A model generated the notes under the pieces. It made no database searches. It was not told the origin of the DNA and saw nothing but the letters and a program-made list of their open reading frames with translations. From positions 22,885 through 86,884 of the forward strand of contig DASZJG010000094.1 in assembly GCA_035948315.1 (NCBI GenBank): a stretch of 64,000 nucleotides of DNA. The letters are read 5' to 3'. Numbering within the stretch: position 1 is the first letter of the stretch; the number at the start of each line of letters is the position of its first letter. A program made the position numbers and the translations under genes. Shown here piece by piece: positions 50,814-59,220 of the stretch. This DNA comes from CAJCJE01 sp035948315 (GTDB taxonomy: Bacteria > Actinomycetota > Actinomycetes > Mycobacteriales > Pseudonocardiaceae).

Positions 50814-51368
50814 GTGTCCCTAGTCGAAGCAACCCTGGCGCGCGTACCCCAGCCGCTGCGTTCACTGCTCATCAAGCACCGTGAGCTGCTGAAATTCGCC
50901 GTCGTCGGCGGCTTCTGCTTCATTGTCACGAACGTCATCTGGTACGGCCTGAAGCTGACCATTCTCGGCGAGAAGCCGATCACCGCGCAGGCGATCGCCA
51001 TCATCGTCGCCACGATCGTGTCCTACGTCCTGTCCCGCGAATGGTCCTTCAGCACCAGGGGCGGGCGCGAGCGCCACCACGAGGCAGCCCTGTTCTTCGT
51101 GGTCAGCGGCATCGCCGTCGGCCTGAACCTGGTGCCGACCGCGGTCTCCCGCTACCTGCTGCACCTACAGGTGCCGACCGTCTCGCTGTTCACCCAGGAA
51201 GTCTCGGACTTCATCTTCGGTTCGATCATCGGCACCCTGATCGCGATGGTGTTCCGCTGGTGGGCATTCAAGAAGTGGGTGTTCCCGGACGAGAACGCCC
51301 GGCCAGGCCGCAGTGGCGTGCGCACGCTGCACGCCGTCGACGACGACTCGGACGAGCGCGTCGCCTGA
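50814..51368 (+). CDS. GtrA family membrane protein
   Basis: A 184-residue protein with four hydrophobic helices (LLKFAVVGGFCFIVTNVIWY first, then ATIVSYVLSREWSFS, FFVVSGIAVGLNLVP, FIFGSIIGTLIAMVF), typical of GtrA/DPMS-type proteins. These are thought to flip or handle polyprenyl-phosphate sugars; the Rv3277 and Rv3789 relatives act in arabinogalactan assembly. GTG at 50814 is chosen from family length. TATTCT at 50801-50806 lies seven bases upstream, so the transcript may be leaderless. Equivalent to Rv3277. Confidence 0.85.
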   Translation: MSLVEATLARVPQPLRSLLIKHRELLKFAVVGGFCFIVTNVIWYGLKLTILGEKPITAQAIAIIVATIVSYVLSREWSFSTRGGRERHHEAALFFVVSGIAVGLNLVPTAVSRYLLHLQVPTVSLFTQEVSDFIFGSIIGTLIAMVFRWWAFKKWVFPDENARPGRSGVRTLHAVDDDSDERVA

Positions 51369-51418
51369 CCGTCCACAGCGGATTTACATTTTTTAACCGT
51401 TTCACAGCATCGCCGCGG

Positions 51419-52705
51419 TCAGCGCGGGCCGGGTTCGGCGCGCCAAGGCGTCGCGACCAGATCGCCTGCCCTGGCCACCGGCAGGAACAGCGTGAACGTC
51501 GCGGGCCGCGAGGTGGACAGTTCCAGCCTGCCGCCGTCCGCGTCGACCAGCGCCCTTGCCAGCGCGAGGCCCACCCCGGTCGAACCGCCGCCGGACACGC
51601 CGCGCTCGAACACGTGCGCGGCCAACTCCTCCGGCACGCCCGGCCCGCCGTCGCTGACCTCGACCACCGCGGTCGCCTCGCCCCGGCGCGCGCTGATCGT
51701 GACCGTGCCGGTGCCGTGCCGCAGCGAGTTGTCCAGCAGCACGCCGATCGCCTCGCGCAGCCGGCCGGGTGTCGCCCTGGCCAGCAGCCCGTCGGGCACC
51801 CGCACGCGCAGCGCGCGACCGTCCGCGCGGAGCAGCTCACGCCAGTCCGCCGCGATCGCCGGCAGCTCGGTGGCCAGGTCGATCGGCTCGGCCTGCACCG
51901 CGCGGGCCGCGCCGGCCGCGGCCAGCAGCTCCTCCAGCACCTTGGTCAGCCGCTCGGACTGTTCCAGCGCCGCGGCGGCGTCCTCGGCGATCTCCGGGCT
52001 GGACGCGCCTGCCATGGTCTCCAGGCGCAGTTGCAGCGCGGTCAGCCTGCTGCGCAACTGGTGCGACACGTCGCCGACCAGGTCGCGTTCGCGTTGCACC
52101 AGGTCGGCGAGGGCCGAGCCGGACGTGTCCAGCGCGTGCGCGACCATGTCGAGTTCCTCGACGCCGTAACGGTTCGGGTCGGGCCGGAAATCGCCGGCAC
52201 CGAGCCGCGCCGCGCGATCGGCGACGTGTCGCATCGGCTCGGCGAGCCGACGCGCGGTGACGGTCGCGACCACCGTTCCGGTGCCGACCGAGAGCACGAC
52301 CAACAGGGCGACCAGCACGGTCAGCTCGGCCTGCAACTGACGCAGCGGGCGGGCGTTCTGGATCAGCTCCAGGGTGCCGCCGTGCACCAGCGGCGCTGAG
52401 CTCTTGAGCACGTCCTCGCCCTGCGAATCGCCGACCACGACCGTGGTCTTCCTACCGAGGTAGGTGAAGGTGACCATGGCCTGGCCGCCCTGCAACACCC
52501 GCTTGAGGCCCTCCTGGTCGATCCGGCCGTTGTTGGTGGTGAGCTGGTCGTCCACGGTGTTGGCCGCGACCTGCGCCGTGTCGGTGACACTCGCCCCGGC
52601 GGAGGTCTGCACGAAGATGATGGCCGAGTAGCCGAGCGGAATGCCGAGCGCGCAGGCGGTCACGGCCACCGCGAGCAGGATGGCGCGCAGGATCCGCCGC
52701 CGCAC
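51419..52705 (-). CDS. Sensor histidine kinase
   Basis: A 428-residue membrane kinase. Helix 1 (about 8-32) and helix 2 (about 127-150) flank an outer loop of about 95 residues. A HAMP domain follows (RRLAEPMRHVADRAARLGAG), then the H-box GDVSHQLRSRL with His215, the N-box LLDNSLRH with Asn326, and the ATP loop DGGPG at 352-356 with TGVGLAL. The signal is unknown. It is the second gene of the pair, 12 bp after the response regulator. The start is GTG. Confidence 0.93.
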   Translation of the reverse strand: MRRRILRAILLAVAVTACALGIPLGYSAIIFVQTSAGASVTDTAQVAANTVDDQLTTNNGRIDQEGLKRVLQGGQAMVTFTYLGRKTTVVVGDSQGEDVLKSSAPLVHGGTLELIQNARPLRQLQAELTVLVALLVVLSVGTGTVVATVTARRLAEPMRHVADRAARLGAGDFRPDPNRYGVEELDMVAHALDTSGSALADLVQRERDLVGDVSHQLRSRLTALQLRLETMAGASSPEIAEDAAAALEQSERLTKVLEELLAAAGAARAVQAEPIDLATELPAIAADWRELLRADGRALRVRVPDGLLARATPGRLREAIGVLLDNSLRHGTGTVTISARRGEATAVVEVSDGGPGVPEELAAHVFERGVSGGGSTGVGLALARALVDADGGRLELSTSRPATFTLFLPVARAGDLVATPWRAEPGPR

Positions 52706-52717
52706 GAGCCGGCCCCG

Positions 52718-53392
52718 CTATTCGGCGTTGAACCGGAACCCGACGCCGCGGACGGTGGCGATCCGCCGTTCCGCGGACCGCGGGTTACCGTCGCCGAGTT
52801 TGCGCCGCAGCCAGGACATGTGCATGTCGAGGGTCTTGCTGTTCTTCAGTTCCGGACCGCTCCACACCTCGGAGAGGATCTCGTCGCGGCTGACCACCTG
52901 GCCGGCATGCTGCATCAGCACGCGCAGCAGCTCGAACTCCTTGTTGGCCAACTGGATCTCCTGGCCGTCCACGGTGACCATGCGCGCGCCCAGATCCATC
53001 CGCACGCCGTTCGCCTCGACCGTGTCCGGGGCCCGACGACGCAGCAGGGCGCGGATGCGGGCCATCAGCTCGGCCAACCGGAACGGCTTGGCGACGTAGT
53101 CGTCGGCGCCCGCGTCCAGGCCGACCACGAAGTCGACCTCGTCGGCACGCGCGGTGAGCATCAGCACCGGAAGTTCGCGGCCCGCCGAGCGCAGCCGCCG
53201 GCAGACCTCCAGGCCGTCCATGCCGGGCAGGCCGAGGTCGAGAACCAGCAGGTCGACACCGCCGTTGCTGGCAGATTCGAGTGCACCGGGGCCGTCCGCG
53301 ACGACGTGCACGGCATAACCCTCGCGATGCAGGGCCCGGGACAGCGGGTCGGCAATGGCAGGGTCGTCCTCGGCCAACAACACCACACTCAT
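52718..53392 (-). CDS. OmpR-family response regulator
   Basis: A 224-residue regulator. The receiver has acidic residues at 9-10 (AEDDPAIAD), phospho-acceptor Asp52 in LLVLDLGLPGMDG, Thr80 and Lys102 (DDYVAKPF). The C-terminal winged helix reads IQLANKEFELLRVLMQHAGQ and ends VRGVGFRFN, the usual OmpR/PhoB terminus. ATG at 53392 has GAGGAG upstream; a longer frame extends into hisN antisense. It precedes its cognate kinase and is divergent from hisN over 61 bp. Confidence 0.95.
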   Translation of the reverse strand: MSVVLLAEDDPAIADPLSRALHREGYAVHVVADGPGALESASNGGVDLLVLDLGLPGMDGLEVCRRLRSAGRELPVLMLTARADEVDFVVGLDAGADDYVAKPFRLAELMARIRALLRRRAPDTVEANGVRMDLGARMVTVDGQEIQLANKEFELLRVLMQHAGQVVSRDEILSEVWSGPELKNSKTLDMHMSWLRRKLGDGNPRSAERRIATVRGVGFRFNAE

Positions 53393-53453
53393 CGGACGCT
53401 CCTCGCCAACTCCCTCTGCACAGTCATAGCGTATTCGTGACAGCATCCAAACC

Positions 53454-54242
53454 GTGTCAATCTCCCATTCTGATGTCGACTTGGCGCTTCGGCTCGCCGA
53501 TGCCGCCGATGCCATCACAACGACCCGATTCCGGGCCGCTGACCTGCGGGTCGAGCGCAAACCCGACCGCACTCCGGTCACCGACGCCGATCTCGCCGTC
53601 GAGGACGCGATTCGGGCGAATCTCGCGGAATGCAAACCCAACGACACGGTGGTCGGCGAGGAACGCGGCGGCAGCGTCGGCGCGGGCCGGGCCTGGCTGA
53701 TCGACCCGATCGACGGCACCAAGAACTTCCTGCGCGGCGTCCCGGCCTGGGCGTCGCTGATCGCCCTCATCGTGGACGGTACGCCGGTCGTCGGCGTGGC
53801 GAGCGCACCCGCGCTCGGCAGGCGGTGGTGGGCCGGGGCCGGTCACGGAGCGTGGACGAGCGTCAACGGTGGCGAACCGAAAAGGATTTCCGTGAGCTCG
53901 GTCACCGACCTGGCCGACGCCTACGTGTCCACCACCGACCTCGGCTCCTGGACGAAGTACCACTCGCGCGAGAGCTACCTGCGACTGGTCGACGCCTGCT
54001 GGGAGAGCAGGGCGTTCGGCGACTTCTGGCAGCACTGCCTGGTCGCGGAGGGTGCCATGGACGTTGCCGCCGAGGCAATCGTGAACGACTGGGACGTGGC
54101 CGCGCTCCAGGTGATCGTGGAGCAGGCCGGCGGCCGGTTCTCCGACCTGGCCGGCAACGACCGCTACACCGGCCAGTCCGCACTGTCCACCAACGGCGCC
54201 CTGCACGAGCCGGCGCTGCGCCTGCTCAGCTCGTCGAGTTGA
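53454..54242 (+). CDS. hisN: Histidinol-phosphatase / inositol monophosphatase family
   Basis: A 262-residue magnesium-dependent phosphatase of the IMPase superfamily. The metal motifs are VVGEERG, AWLIDPIDGTKNFLRGVP and DWDVAALQVIVEQAGG. The details (NFLRG after the DG motif, KYHSRESYLRL, ALSTNGALHEPAL) match actinobacterial HisN, which removes phosphate from histidinol phosphate; a general inositol phosphatase is the alternative. GTG start. Convergent with the candidate immunity gene, overlapping by 17 bp. Confidence 0.85.
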   Translation: MSISHSDVDLALRLADAADAITTTRFRAADLRVERKPDRTPVTDADLAVEDAIRANLAECKPNDTVVGEERGGSVGAGRAWLIDPIDGTKNFLRGVPAWASLIALIVDGTPVVGVASAPALGRRWWAGAGHGAWTSVNGGEPKRISVSSVTDLADAYVSTTDLGSWTKYHSRESYLRLVDACWESRAFGDFWQHCLVAEGAMDVAAEAIVNDWDVAALQVIVEQAGGRFSDLAGNDRYTGQSALSTNGALHEPALRLLSSSS

Positions 54243-54612
54243 CCTGCGGCAACACGATCGGCCCTGTCTTCGGCGAGTCGTCCTCGGGCGGTTCGGGCGC
54301 GGACCGGGCCGGTTGTTCGGCCTTGTCCTCGTCCGCGCCCGGCAACACGCCGACCGCGCCCCTGCTCACCTGCGCCCAGGTCAACCGGCCGAACAGGTAG
54401 TGGCAGGCGACCTGCTCGTTGCTGAAGCTCGCCCAGTCGTAGCGGTTGCCCTGCTCGCGCCAGAACACCTCCCAGGTGACCACGCCGCCGTCCTCGGCAG
54501 CATGCTCGTCGCGCAGCAGGCACCAGCTGTTGTCGGCCTCCGCACCGATCGAGACCACGTCGTCGGGCACCCCGACCGCGCGCAGCCAGGTCATGATCGA
54601 TTCGGCGTTCAT
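54226..54612 (-). CDS. Candidate immunity protein for the TNT toxin
   Basis: A 128-residue acidic protein with no signal peptide. The N-terminal 85 residues look folded (MTWLRAVGVPDDVVSIGAEA, CLLRDEHAAED, WEVFWREQGNRYDWASF, ACHYLFGRLTWAQVSRG), and the tail is Pro/Glu-rich and disordered. Its ATG overlaps the toxin stop by 4 bp (ATGA), as toxin-immunity pairs usually do, and the small acidic form fits an inhibitor of a TNT NAD-glycohydrolase. Identity as immunity factor is inferred from position; I do not recognise sequence similarity with confidence. ATG at 54610-54612 chosen for the coupling. Confidence 0.65.
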   Translation of the reverse strand: MNAESIMTWLRAVGVPDDVVSIGAEADNSWCLLRDEHAAEDGGVVTWEVFWREQGNRYDWASFSNEQVACHYLFGRLTWAQVSRGAVGVLPGADEDKAEQPARSAPEPPEDDSPKTGPIVLPQVNSTS

Positions 54613-56753
54613 TCCTCGTCCCCCACACTGATCTCCTGCAGAAAGCCCAAAGCCACCAGATCGGCCGCCGGATACACGGCGCGGTACCGAACCCCGCCGC
54701 CCGGCTGGCCGAACCACGCGGCGGACAACGCCCACCACATCGGCAGCTCACGCAACACCTCGTACCGGTGATACCCGGCCGAGCGCCGATCCGGCGGCAG
54801 CGACCGCGCCGCGAACGGCGTGTCCGGAACCGAGAACACCCGGCCCTCGTTGCCACCGAAGCGGTCCAGAACCGTGCCCGGCGCGAGCCGAACGGCCTCG
54901 CCGTGATCGCACCCGCCCTCCGGGAACGACAACCCCGGCGGCCACGCGTACTCGGCGGCCTCGTCCTCGGTCGCCGGTCGGACCACGAACCGGCGATCCC
55001 AGTCCGCCTCGTTTCCCCCGCCCAACGGATCATGCTCGGCAACCAGCGCGGCCGGCGCCGCGCCACCCTCGGTCAGGCCGCTCACCTCACCTGGCCGGGT
55101 AACCGTGTCGAACAGCGCAGAGTCCGGATGGTCGTGCGGCTCGAACCGCGACCCCGCCGCGAAGTCGGCGTCCGCCGCCGGCACCGGCAACTGCCGCGCC
55201 GACCTGCCGGAGGCGACCGGTAGATGCCCGATCGGGAACATGTACACCAGGAAGATCGCGACCTCGGGATCGCGCGGCCCACTCGACTTGCGCACCGAAG
55301 GCCGCGCCACCGAATGCGACGGCGCCGCACCCGGCTGTTGGTCGACAACCGCGCCGTACTGCGCGGACGCCGCCGACCTTGAAACGATCCCAGCGGCCGG
55401 CACGCCGCCCACGACCGAACCGGCCACCTGTCCCGCGCCCGCCACCTGTCCCCCGCCCGGCACCTGCCCAGCACTCGGCACCTGGCCGGCGCTCGGCCCC
55501 GGCCCGCCCGAATACTGCTGCCCCCACCCCGGCGCGCCGCCCTGAACCGGAGCCGCCGGCAGCACGCCGGCATCGGGCGCGAACCCGACCGGCCCCTGCG
55601 CCATTCCGGGAGCCGCAGCCGGCGCGATCGGCGCCGCAGGTGTCCCGCCCGCGAACGGCTGCATCGTCGGCGAGGCGCTCGGCCCCACATAAGCCGACTG
55701 CTGCACCAGCCCCAACGGCGGCGTGTGCGCCTCGGTACCCGATGCGGCAACCGGCTGCGCCGCGGCGGATGGAAGCTGGATCGGCCCGGTGTTCTCGGCG
55801 GAGCCGGCCCCGATGTCCCCGTGGCCGCCATGCCCGATCTGGATGCCCGGATCGACAGGAACCATCCCCGGCCCCTGCGGCCCCAGCAACCCCGGTCCCT
55901 GCGGTTGCGGCCCGAACGATCCGCCCCCGCCAACAAGCCCGGAGCCCGGGAGCCCCGTCGCTTGATGGCCGCCGCTTGGCAAGCCCTGGCCGCTCAGCAC
56001 ACCTTGACCGCCCCCCAGTAGACCTTGGCCACCGAGCCCGGTGCCGGCCAGACCCTGGGCGCCGGGGCCGGCGAGTGTCGTGAGTGGACCGGTGTTGGCC
56101 GCGCCGATCAGGTTGCCGGCGGTCTGCTGCACCGGGCCGGTCTTGCCCAGCAACGGTTCCAGCCCACTCAGCCCGCCACCCTGCATCGCGCCACCTGCGA
56201 AGGTGCCGCCGCCGGGGTTGGCGTTGACCGGGCTCGACTGGCCGTACACGGTGCCGCCGTCGAGTTGGATGGACTTCGTCAGGTTCGCGTTGACCTGCGC
56301 GACATTGGCCGCCGTCCCGCGCACGGCGGTGTCGAGGCCGAGCATGGCGTTGGGGTTGCCGGCGGCGGCTGCCTGCTGCGCGGCGTCGGTGTTCTTGGCG
56401 AGCGTGACTAGATGTTGCACGATCTGCACCTTGGCTTCGCCGACCTGGTCGGCCGCGTGTTCGAGCTGATCGGCCGCTGCGTTGCAGCCGCGGACCGAGC
56501 TGGTGAGCTTGCCGGCATCCGGTTCGATGAAGCCGTTCCAGTGCTGCTGCGCCGCGCTCGCGGTCTCGCCGCGCACGCCGGCGAGGGCTTTGCTGGCCGA
56601 GCCGTCCGCGTCGGTGGTCAGCGTCGACAGCGACTGGCCTGCCTGGCGCCAGGCAGCGGCCGACGTGCGCATGGCGTCCTCGTCGGCCTGTGGCCACTGG
56701 ACCCCGGCCTTCGCCGCGACGCCGGCCAGTTCGCTGGGGAGTTCGATGCCCAT
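54609..56753 (-). CDS. TNT-domain NAD-glycohydrolase-type toxin, type VII secretion substrate (putative)
   Basis: A 714-residue protein in three parts. Residues 1-170 are a helical WXG100-like/CpnT-type leader (MGIELPSELAGVAAKAGVQW). Residues about 180-480 are Gly/Ala/Pro/Gln-rich with short repeats (SAGQVPSAGQVPGGGQVAG). From about 595 to 712 is a TNT domain: YAWPPGLSFPEGG, LAPGTVLDRFGGNEGRVFSV, TPFAARSLPP, YHRYEVL and AAWFGQPGGGVRYRA. In M. tuberculosis CpnT this domain destroys NAD. ATG at 56751-56753 starts the leader. It is 16 bp after the EspC-like gene. Activity is inferred from the domain. Confidence 0.82.
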   Translation of the reverse strand: MGIELPSELAGVAAKAGVQWPQADEDAMRTSAAAWRQAGQSLSTLTTDADGSASKALAGVRGETASAAQQHWNGFIEPDAGKLTSSVRGCNAAADQLEHAADQVGEAKVQIVQHLVTLAKNTDAAQQAAAAGNPNAMLGLDTAVRGTAANVAQVNANLTKSIQLDGGTVYGQSSPVNANPGGGTFAGGAMQGGGLSGLEPLLGKTGPVQQTAGNLIGAANTGPLTTLAGPGAQGLAGTGLGGQGLLGGGQGVLSGQGLPSGGHQATGLPGSGLVGGGGSFGPQPQGPGLLGPQGPGMVPVDPGIQIGHGGHGDIGAGSAENTGPIQLPSAAAQPVAASGTEAHTPPLGLVQQSAYVGPSASPTMQPFAGGTPAAPIAPAAAPGMAQGPVGFAPDAGVLPAAPVQGGAPGWGQQYSGGPGPSAGQVPSAGQVPGGGQVAGAGQVAGSVVGGVPAAGIVSRSAASAQYGAVVDQQPGAAPSHSVARPSVRKSSGPRDPEVAIFLVYMFPIGHLPVASGRSARQLPVPAADADFAAGSRFEPHDHPDSALFDTVTRPGEVSGLTEGGAAPAALVAEHDPLGGGNEADWDRRFVVRPATEDEAAEYAWPPGLSFPEGGCDHGEAVRLAPGTVLDRFGGNEGRVFSVPDTPFAARSLPPDRRSAGYHRYEVLRELPMWWALSAAWFGQPGGGVRYRAVYPAADLVALGFLQEISVGDEE

Positions 56754-56769
56754 CGGTGCTCCCGGTTGG

Positions 56770-57084
56770 TCAGTCCTGCTCGCGCAGGGTCGCCGCGTTG
56801 TCGGTTTCGGTCTGCGCATAGCGGTCGGCCGTGCCGGTGAACCGCTCGCCGACGTCGGCGAGACCGCCCGGCAGGCCGCCGACCTTGCCGAGGGTGTCCT
56901 GCGCGGGTTGCGCGTAGCCGGCCGCGAAGCTGCGTCCGGCCTCGTCGTCGCCCCAACACTCGCCCGCGTCGCTCAGCGCCTGGCTGAGTTGGCGGTGGAT
57001 CTCGCTCGCGCGGTCGGCGTGGCCGGCGAACTCGCCGCCGTGCTGGCGCAGCCGCGCGGGGTCCGCGCTGAATCCGCCGTTCAT
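56770..57084 (-). CDS. EspC/WXG100-like type VII secretion partner protein
   Basis: A 104-residue helical protein of the EspC-like ESX family. Two helices flank the turn DAGECWGDDEAGRSF, where W44-G45 stands at the WxG position, and the C-terminus ends RYAQTETDNAATLREQD. These proteins pair with a larger substrate and guide type VII export. ATG at 57082-57084 overlaps the YbaB-like stop by 4 bp, so the longer frame is rejected. It directly precedes the toxin gene. Confidence 0.82.
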   Translation of the reverse strand: MNGGFSADPARLRQHGGEFAGHADRASEIHRQLSQALSDAGECWGDDEAGRSFAAGYAQPAQDTLGKVGGLPGGLADVGERFTGTADRYAQTETDNAATLREQD

Positions 57085-57569
57085 GGCCGCCGCCCTCGCC
57101 CTCGACCGCTGACGGTGTCCATCCAGCTCTGCTCCTCGTAGTCGTCGACGTCGTCCTGGCGCGGCGGGCGGCTCGGGCGGGGCGGCGTCGGCGGGTTCTT
57201 CGCTTCTGGCGTGATCTCGGCGGGTTGCAGGTCGGCGCGGCCGGCCAGGAGTGCGGCCGGGTCGGCGTCGGGCGGCAGCACCGGGCGCAGCGTGGCGTTG
57301 GCGCGTTCGGCGGCACGCGCGGAGGCGGCGGCGACGGTCTTCACGATCTCCTGGCCGAGTTCGGCCGCACGGTAGCGCTGGTAGGCGGCGTCGGAGATGA
57401 CCAGGTTGAGCAGGTTGCCCTGCGGCCCGACGGTCGCGGTGATCAGACCGTCGGGATTGGTCACCGACTCCTTGATCGCGAGCAGCGCCTGATGGACCCT
57501 GGCGAGTTGTTCGCGGGTGTGCCGATAGTCGGCAAGCAACGCCTCGACCTGGTCGGAATGGCTGGCCAT
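57081..57569 (-). CDS. YbaB/EbfC family DNA-binding protein
   Basis: A 162-residue protein whose first 100 residues match the YbaB/EbfC fold (YRHTREQLARVHQALLAIKE, VTNPDGLITATVGPQGNLLN, LGQEIVKTVAAASARAAE). A disordered Pro/Asp tail ends WMDTVSGRGRGRRP. Such YbaB variants head EspC-toxin operons in actinobacteria; the role there is unknown and may be regulatory or chaperone-like rather than nucleoid binding. GGAGGAA lies at the ATG. It is first of four overlapping or closely spaced genes. Confidence 0.8.
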   Translation of the reverse strand: MASHSDQVEALLADYRHTREQLARVHQALLAIKESVTNPDGLITATVGPQGNLLNLVISDAAYQRYRAAELGQEIVKTVAAASARAAERANATLRPVLPPDADPAALLAGRADLQPAEITPEAKNPPTPPRPSRPPRQDDVDDYEEQSWMDTVSGRGRGRRP

Positions 57570-57645
57570 TTCCTCCCACCTCCGGTGAGTGCTCCGCCGG
57601 GCATGGCGCTCGTCGGCCCTGTGACGGTGGCCGGGACGGTTCGGT

Positions 57646-57672
57646 TCCGTAGTTTTACCGACATAGTGTCAA
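57646..57672 (-). promoter_or_regulatory. Candidate promoter of the toxin operon
   Basis: On the minus strand TTGACA (57667-57672) is followed after 15 bases by TACGGA (57646-57651), about 77 bases upstream of the YbaB ATG. The -35 matches consensus; the -10 and the spacing are poor. It overlaps the 3' end of the GNAT gene. Confidence 0.35.
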
Positions 57673-58236
57673 CCGAACGAGGGCGCGCCGCTCCCCCGCG
57701 CCGCGCACAATCTCGAATCCGGCTGCCGTGAACAACCGGACGGTGCCGTGATACAGCTCACCCGAGCCGATCGGGGCCGACCTGGACAGTTCGGTGTCCA
57801 CCGGATAGCCCTCGATCGCCTCGGCGCCGTGTCGCCGGGCATGGTCGACGGCGCCGTCGAGCAGCAATCTGGCCAAGCCTGCCCTGCGCGCGGTGCGATG
57901 CACGAAGAAGCAGGTCACCGACCAGATGCCGGTGATGTCCTCGGCCGGATCGAGCGGCTTGGCGACCGGCGAGCGGGCCAGCCTCGGGTAGCCCGTACGG
58001 GGTGCGACCGCGACCCAGCCACGCGCGTCGTCGCCGTCCATGGCGAGCAGGCCGACCGAGGTGCCCGAGTTCAGCCGAGCACGCAGGATCTCCCGGTTGC
58101 CGTCGCTGCCGTTCGCGGCGAGTTCCTTGTTGCCCTGGAAGAACCAGGTGCACCAGCACCCGGCCACCGCCCCGTTCGGGCCGAACAAGCGCTCCAGCGC
58201 GGGCCAGGTGTCCTGGTCGAGTTCGCGTAGTTCCAT
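57655..58236 (-). CDS. GNAT family N-acetyltransferase
   Basis: A 193-residue acetyltransferase. The acetyl-CoA loop is ARRAGLARLLLDGAVDHAR with the basic-x-x-Gly pattern, following ITGIWSVTCFFVHR. The N-terminal VAGCWCTWFFQGNKEL, rich in Cys and Trp, is common to an actinobacterial subgroup of unknown substrate. Ends VRLFTAAGFEIVRGAGER. ATG at 58234-58236 overlaps the mvaB stop (ATGA), so the two are coupled. It precedes the toxin operon by 85 bp. Confidence 0.85.
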   Translation of the reverse strand: MELRELDQDTWPALERLFGPNGAVAGCWCTWFFQGNKELAANGSDGNREILRARLNSGTSVGLLAMDGDDARGWVAVAPRTGYPRLARSPVAKPLDPAEDITGIWSVTCFFVHRTARRAGLARLLLDGAVDHARRHGAEAIEGYPVDTELSRSAPIGSGELYHGTVRLFTAAGFEIVRGAGERRALVRLTLCR

Positions 58237-59201
58237 CAGCCCGCGATCGCCCGGACCACCCGGGACGGGCTCGGCCTGCCGAGCCGCTCGGCCATCCACA
58301 CGCTGGTCGCGACGAGCTTGTCCAGGTCGACGCCGGTGCGGATGCCCATCCCGTCCAGCATCCACACCAGGTCCTCGGTGGCCAGGTTGCCGGTCGCCGA
58401 CTCCGCGTACGGGCAGCCGCCCAGCCCACCGGCCGACGAGTCCACAGTGGACACACCGATGCGCAGCGCGGCGAGCGTGTTGGCCAGCGCCTGGCCGTAG
58501 GTGTCGTGGAAGTGCACGGCGAGCGCGCCGACCTCGGTGCCGGCCGCGACGAACGCGCCGAGCAACGCCTCGACCTGGCCGGCCGTTGCCACGCCGATGG
58601 TGTCACCGAGGGACAGTTGCGAGCAGCCCATGTCCAGCAGCCGCTGCCCGACCGACACGACCTGCGCCGCGTCCACCGAGCCCTCCCACGGGTCGCCGAA
58701 GCACATCGACACGTAGCCGCGCACGTCCAGCCCTTCCGTCCGGGCCCGGCCGACCACCGGATCGAACATGGCGAACTGCTCGTCCAGGGTGCGGTTGAGG
58801 TTGCGCTTGGCAAAGGTTTCCGTCGCGCTGGCGAAGATCGCGATGTCCTTGACGCCCGCGGCCAGGGCGCGGTCCAGGCCGCGCTCGTTGGGCACCAGCA
58901 CCGGGTAGCGGACGCCGTCGCGAGCATGCAGGCCGGCCAGCAGGTCCTCGGCGTCGGCCAGCTGCGGGATCCACTTCGGAGACACGAAGCTGGTGGCCTC
59001 CAGGATGCGCAGGCCCGCGTCGGCCAGCCGCTCCAGGAACTCCAGCTTGACCTCGACCGGCAGCACGGTCGACTCGTTCTGCAACCCGTCGCGGGCGCCG
59101 ACCTCCCAGATGCTCACCTCGCCCGGCAGCGCGGAGGGCACCAGCGCGGAAGCGGACGGGGCCGGTACGACGGTCGGCAGGCCAACATCCCGAGCACCCA
59201 T
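58236..59201 (-). CDS. mvaB: Hydroxymethylglutaryl-CoA lyase
   Basis: A 321-residue TIM-barrel lyase of the HMGL-like family that splits HMG-CoA to acetoacetate and acetyl-CoA in leucine degradation. WEVGARDGLQNE with the catalytic Arg37/Asp38 region, the metal site VHFHD (His230, His232), and GGLGGCPYAESATGN with catalytic Cys263 are all present. ATG has GGAGG upstream. It lies 19 bp downstream of the DUF5753 regulator and overlaps the GNAT gene, forming a three-gene unit. Function fits the neighbouring acyl-CoA carboxylase and FadE genes. Confidence 0.93.
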   Translation of the reverse strand: MGARDVGLPTVVPAPSASALVPSALPGEVSIWEVGARDGLQNESTVLPVEVKLEFLERLADAGLRILEATSFVSPKWIPQLADAEDLLAGLHARDGVRYPVLVPNERGLDRALAAGVKDIAIFASATETFAKRNLNRTLDEQFAMFDPVVGRARTEGLDVRGYVSMCFGDPWEGSVDAAQVVSVGQRLLDMGCSQLSLGDTIGVATAGQVEALLGAFVAAGTEVGALAVHFHDTYGQALANTLAALRIGVSTVDSSAGGLGGCPYAESATGNLATEDLVWMLDGMGIRTGVDLDKLVATSVWMAERLGRPSPSRVVRAIAG

Positions 59202-59220
59202 GATCGGTTTGCCTCCAGAG

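Noticed and set aside
51367..51407. Repeated ACCGT...CACAGC near the gtrA and kinase stops, with a short T-run
   Set aside because: The copies are direct, not inverted, so no stable hairpin forms; no terminator is called.
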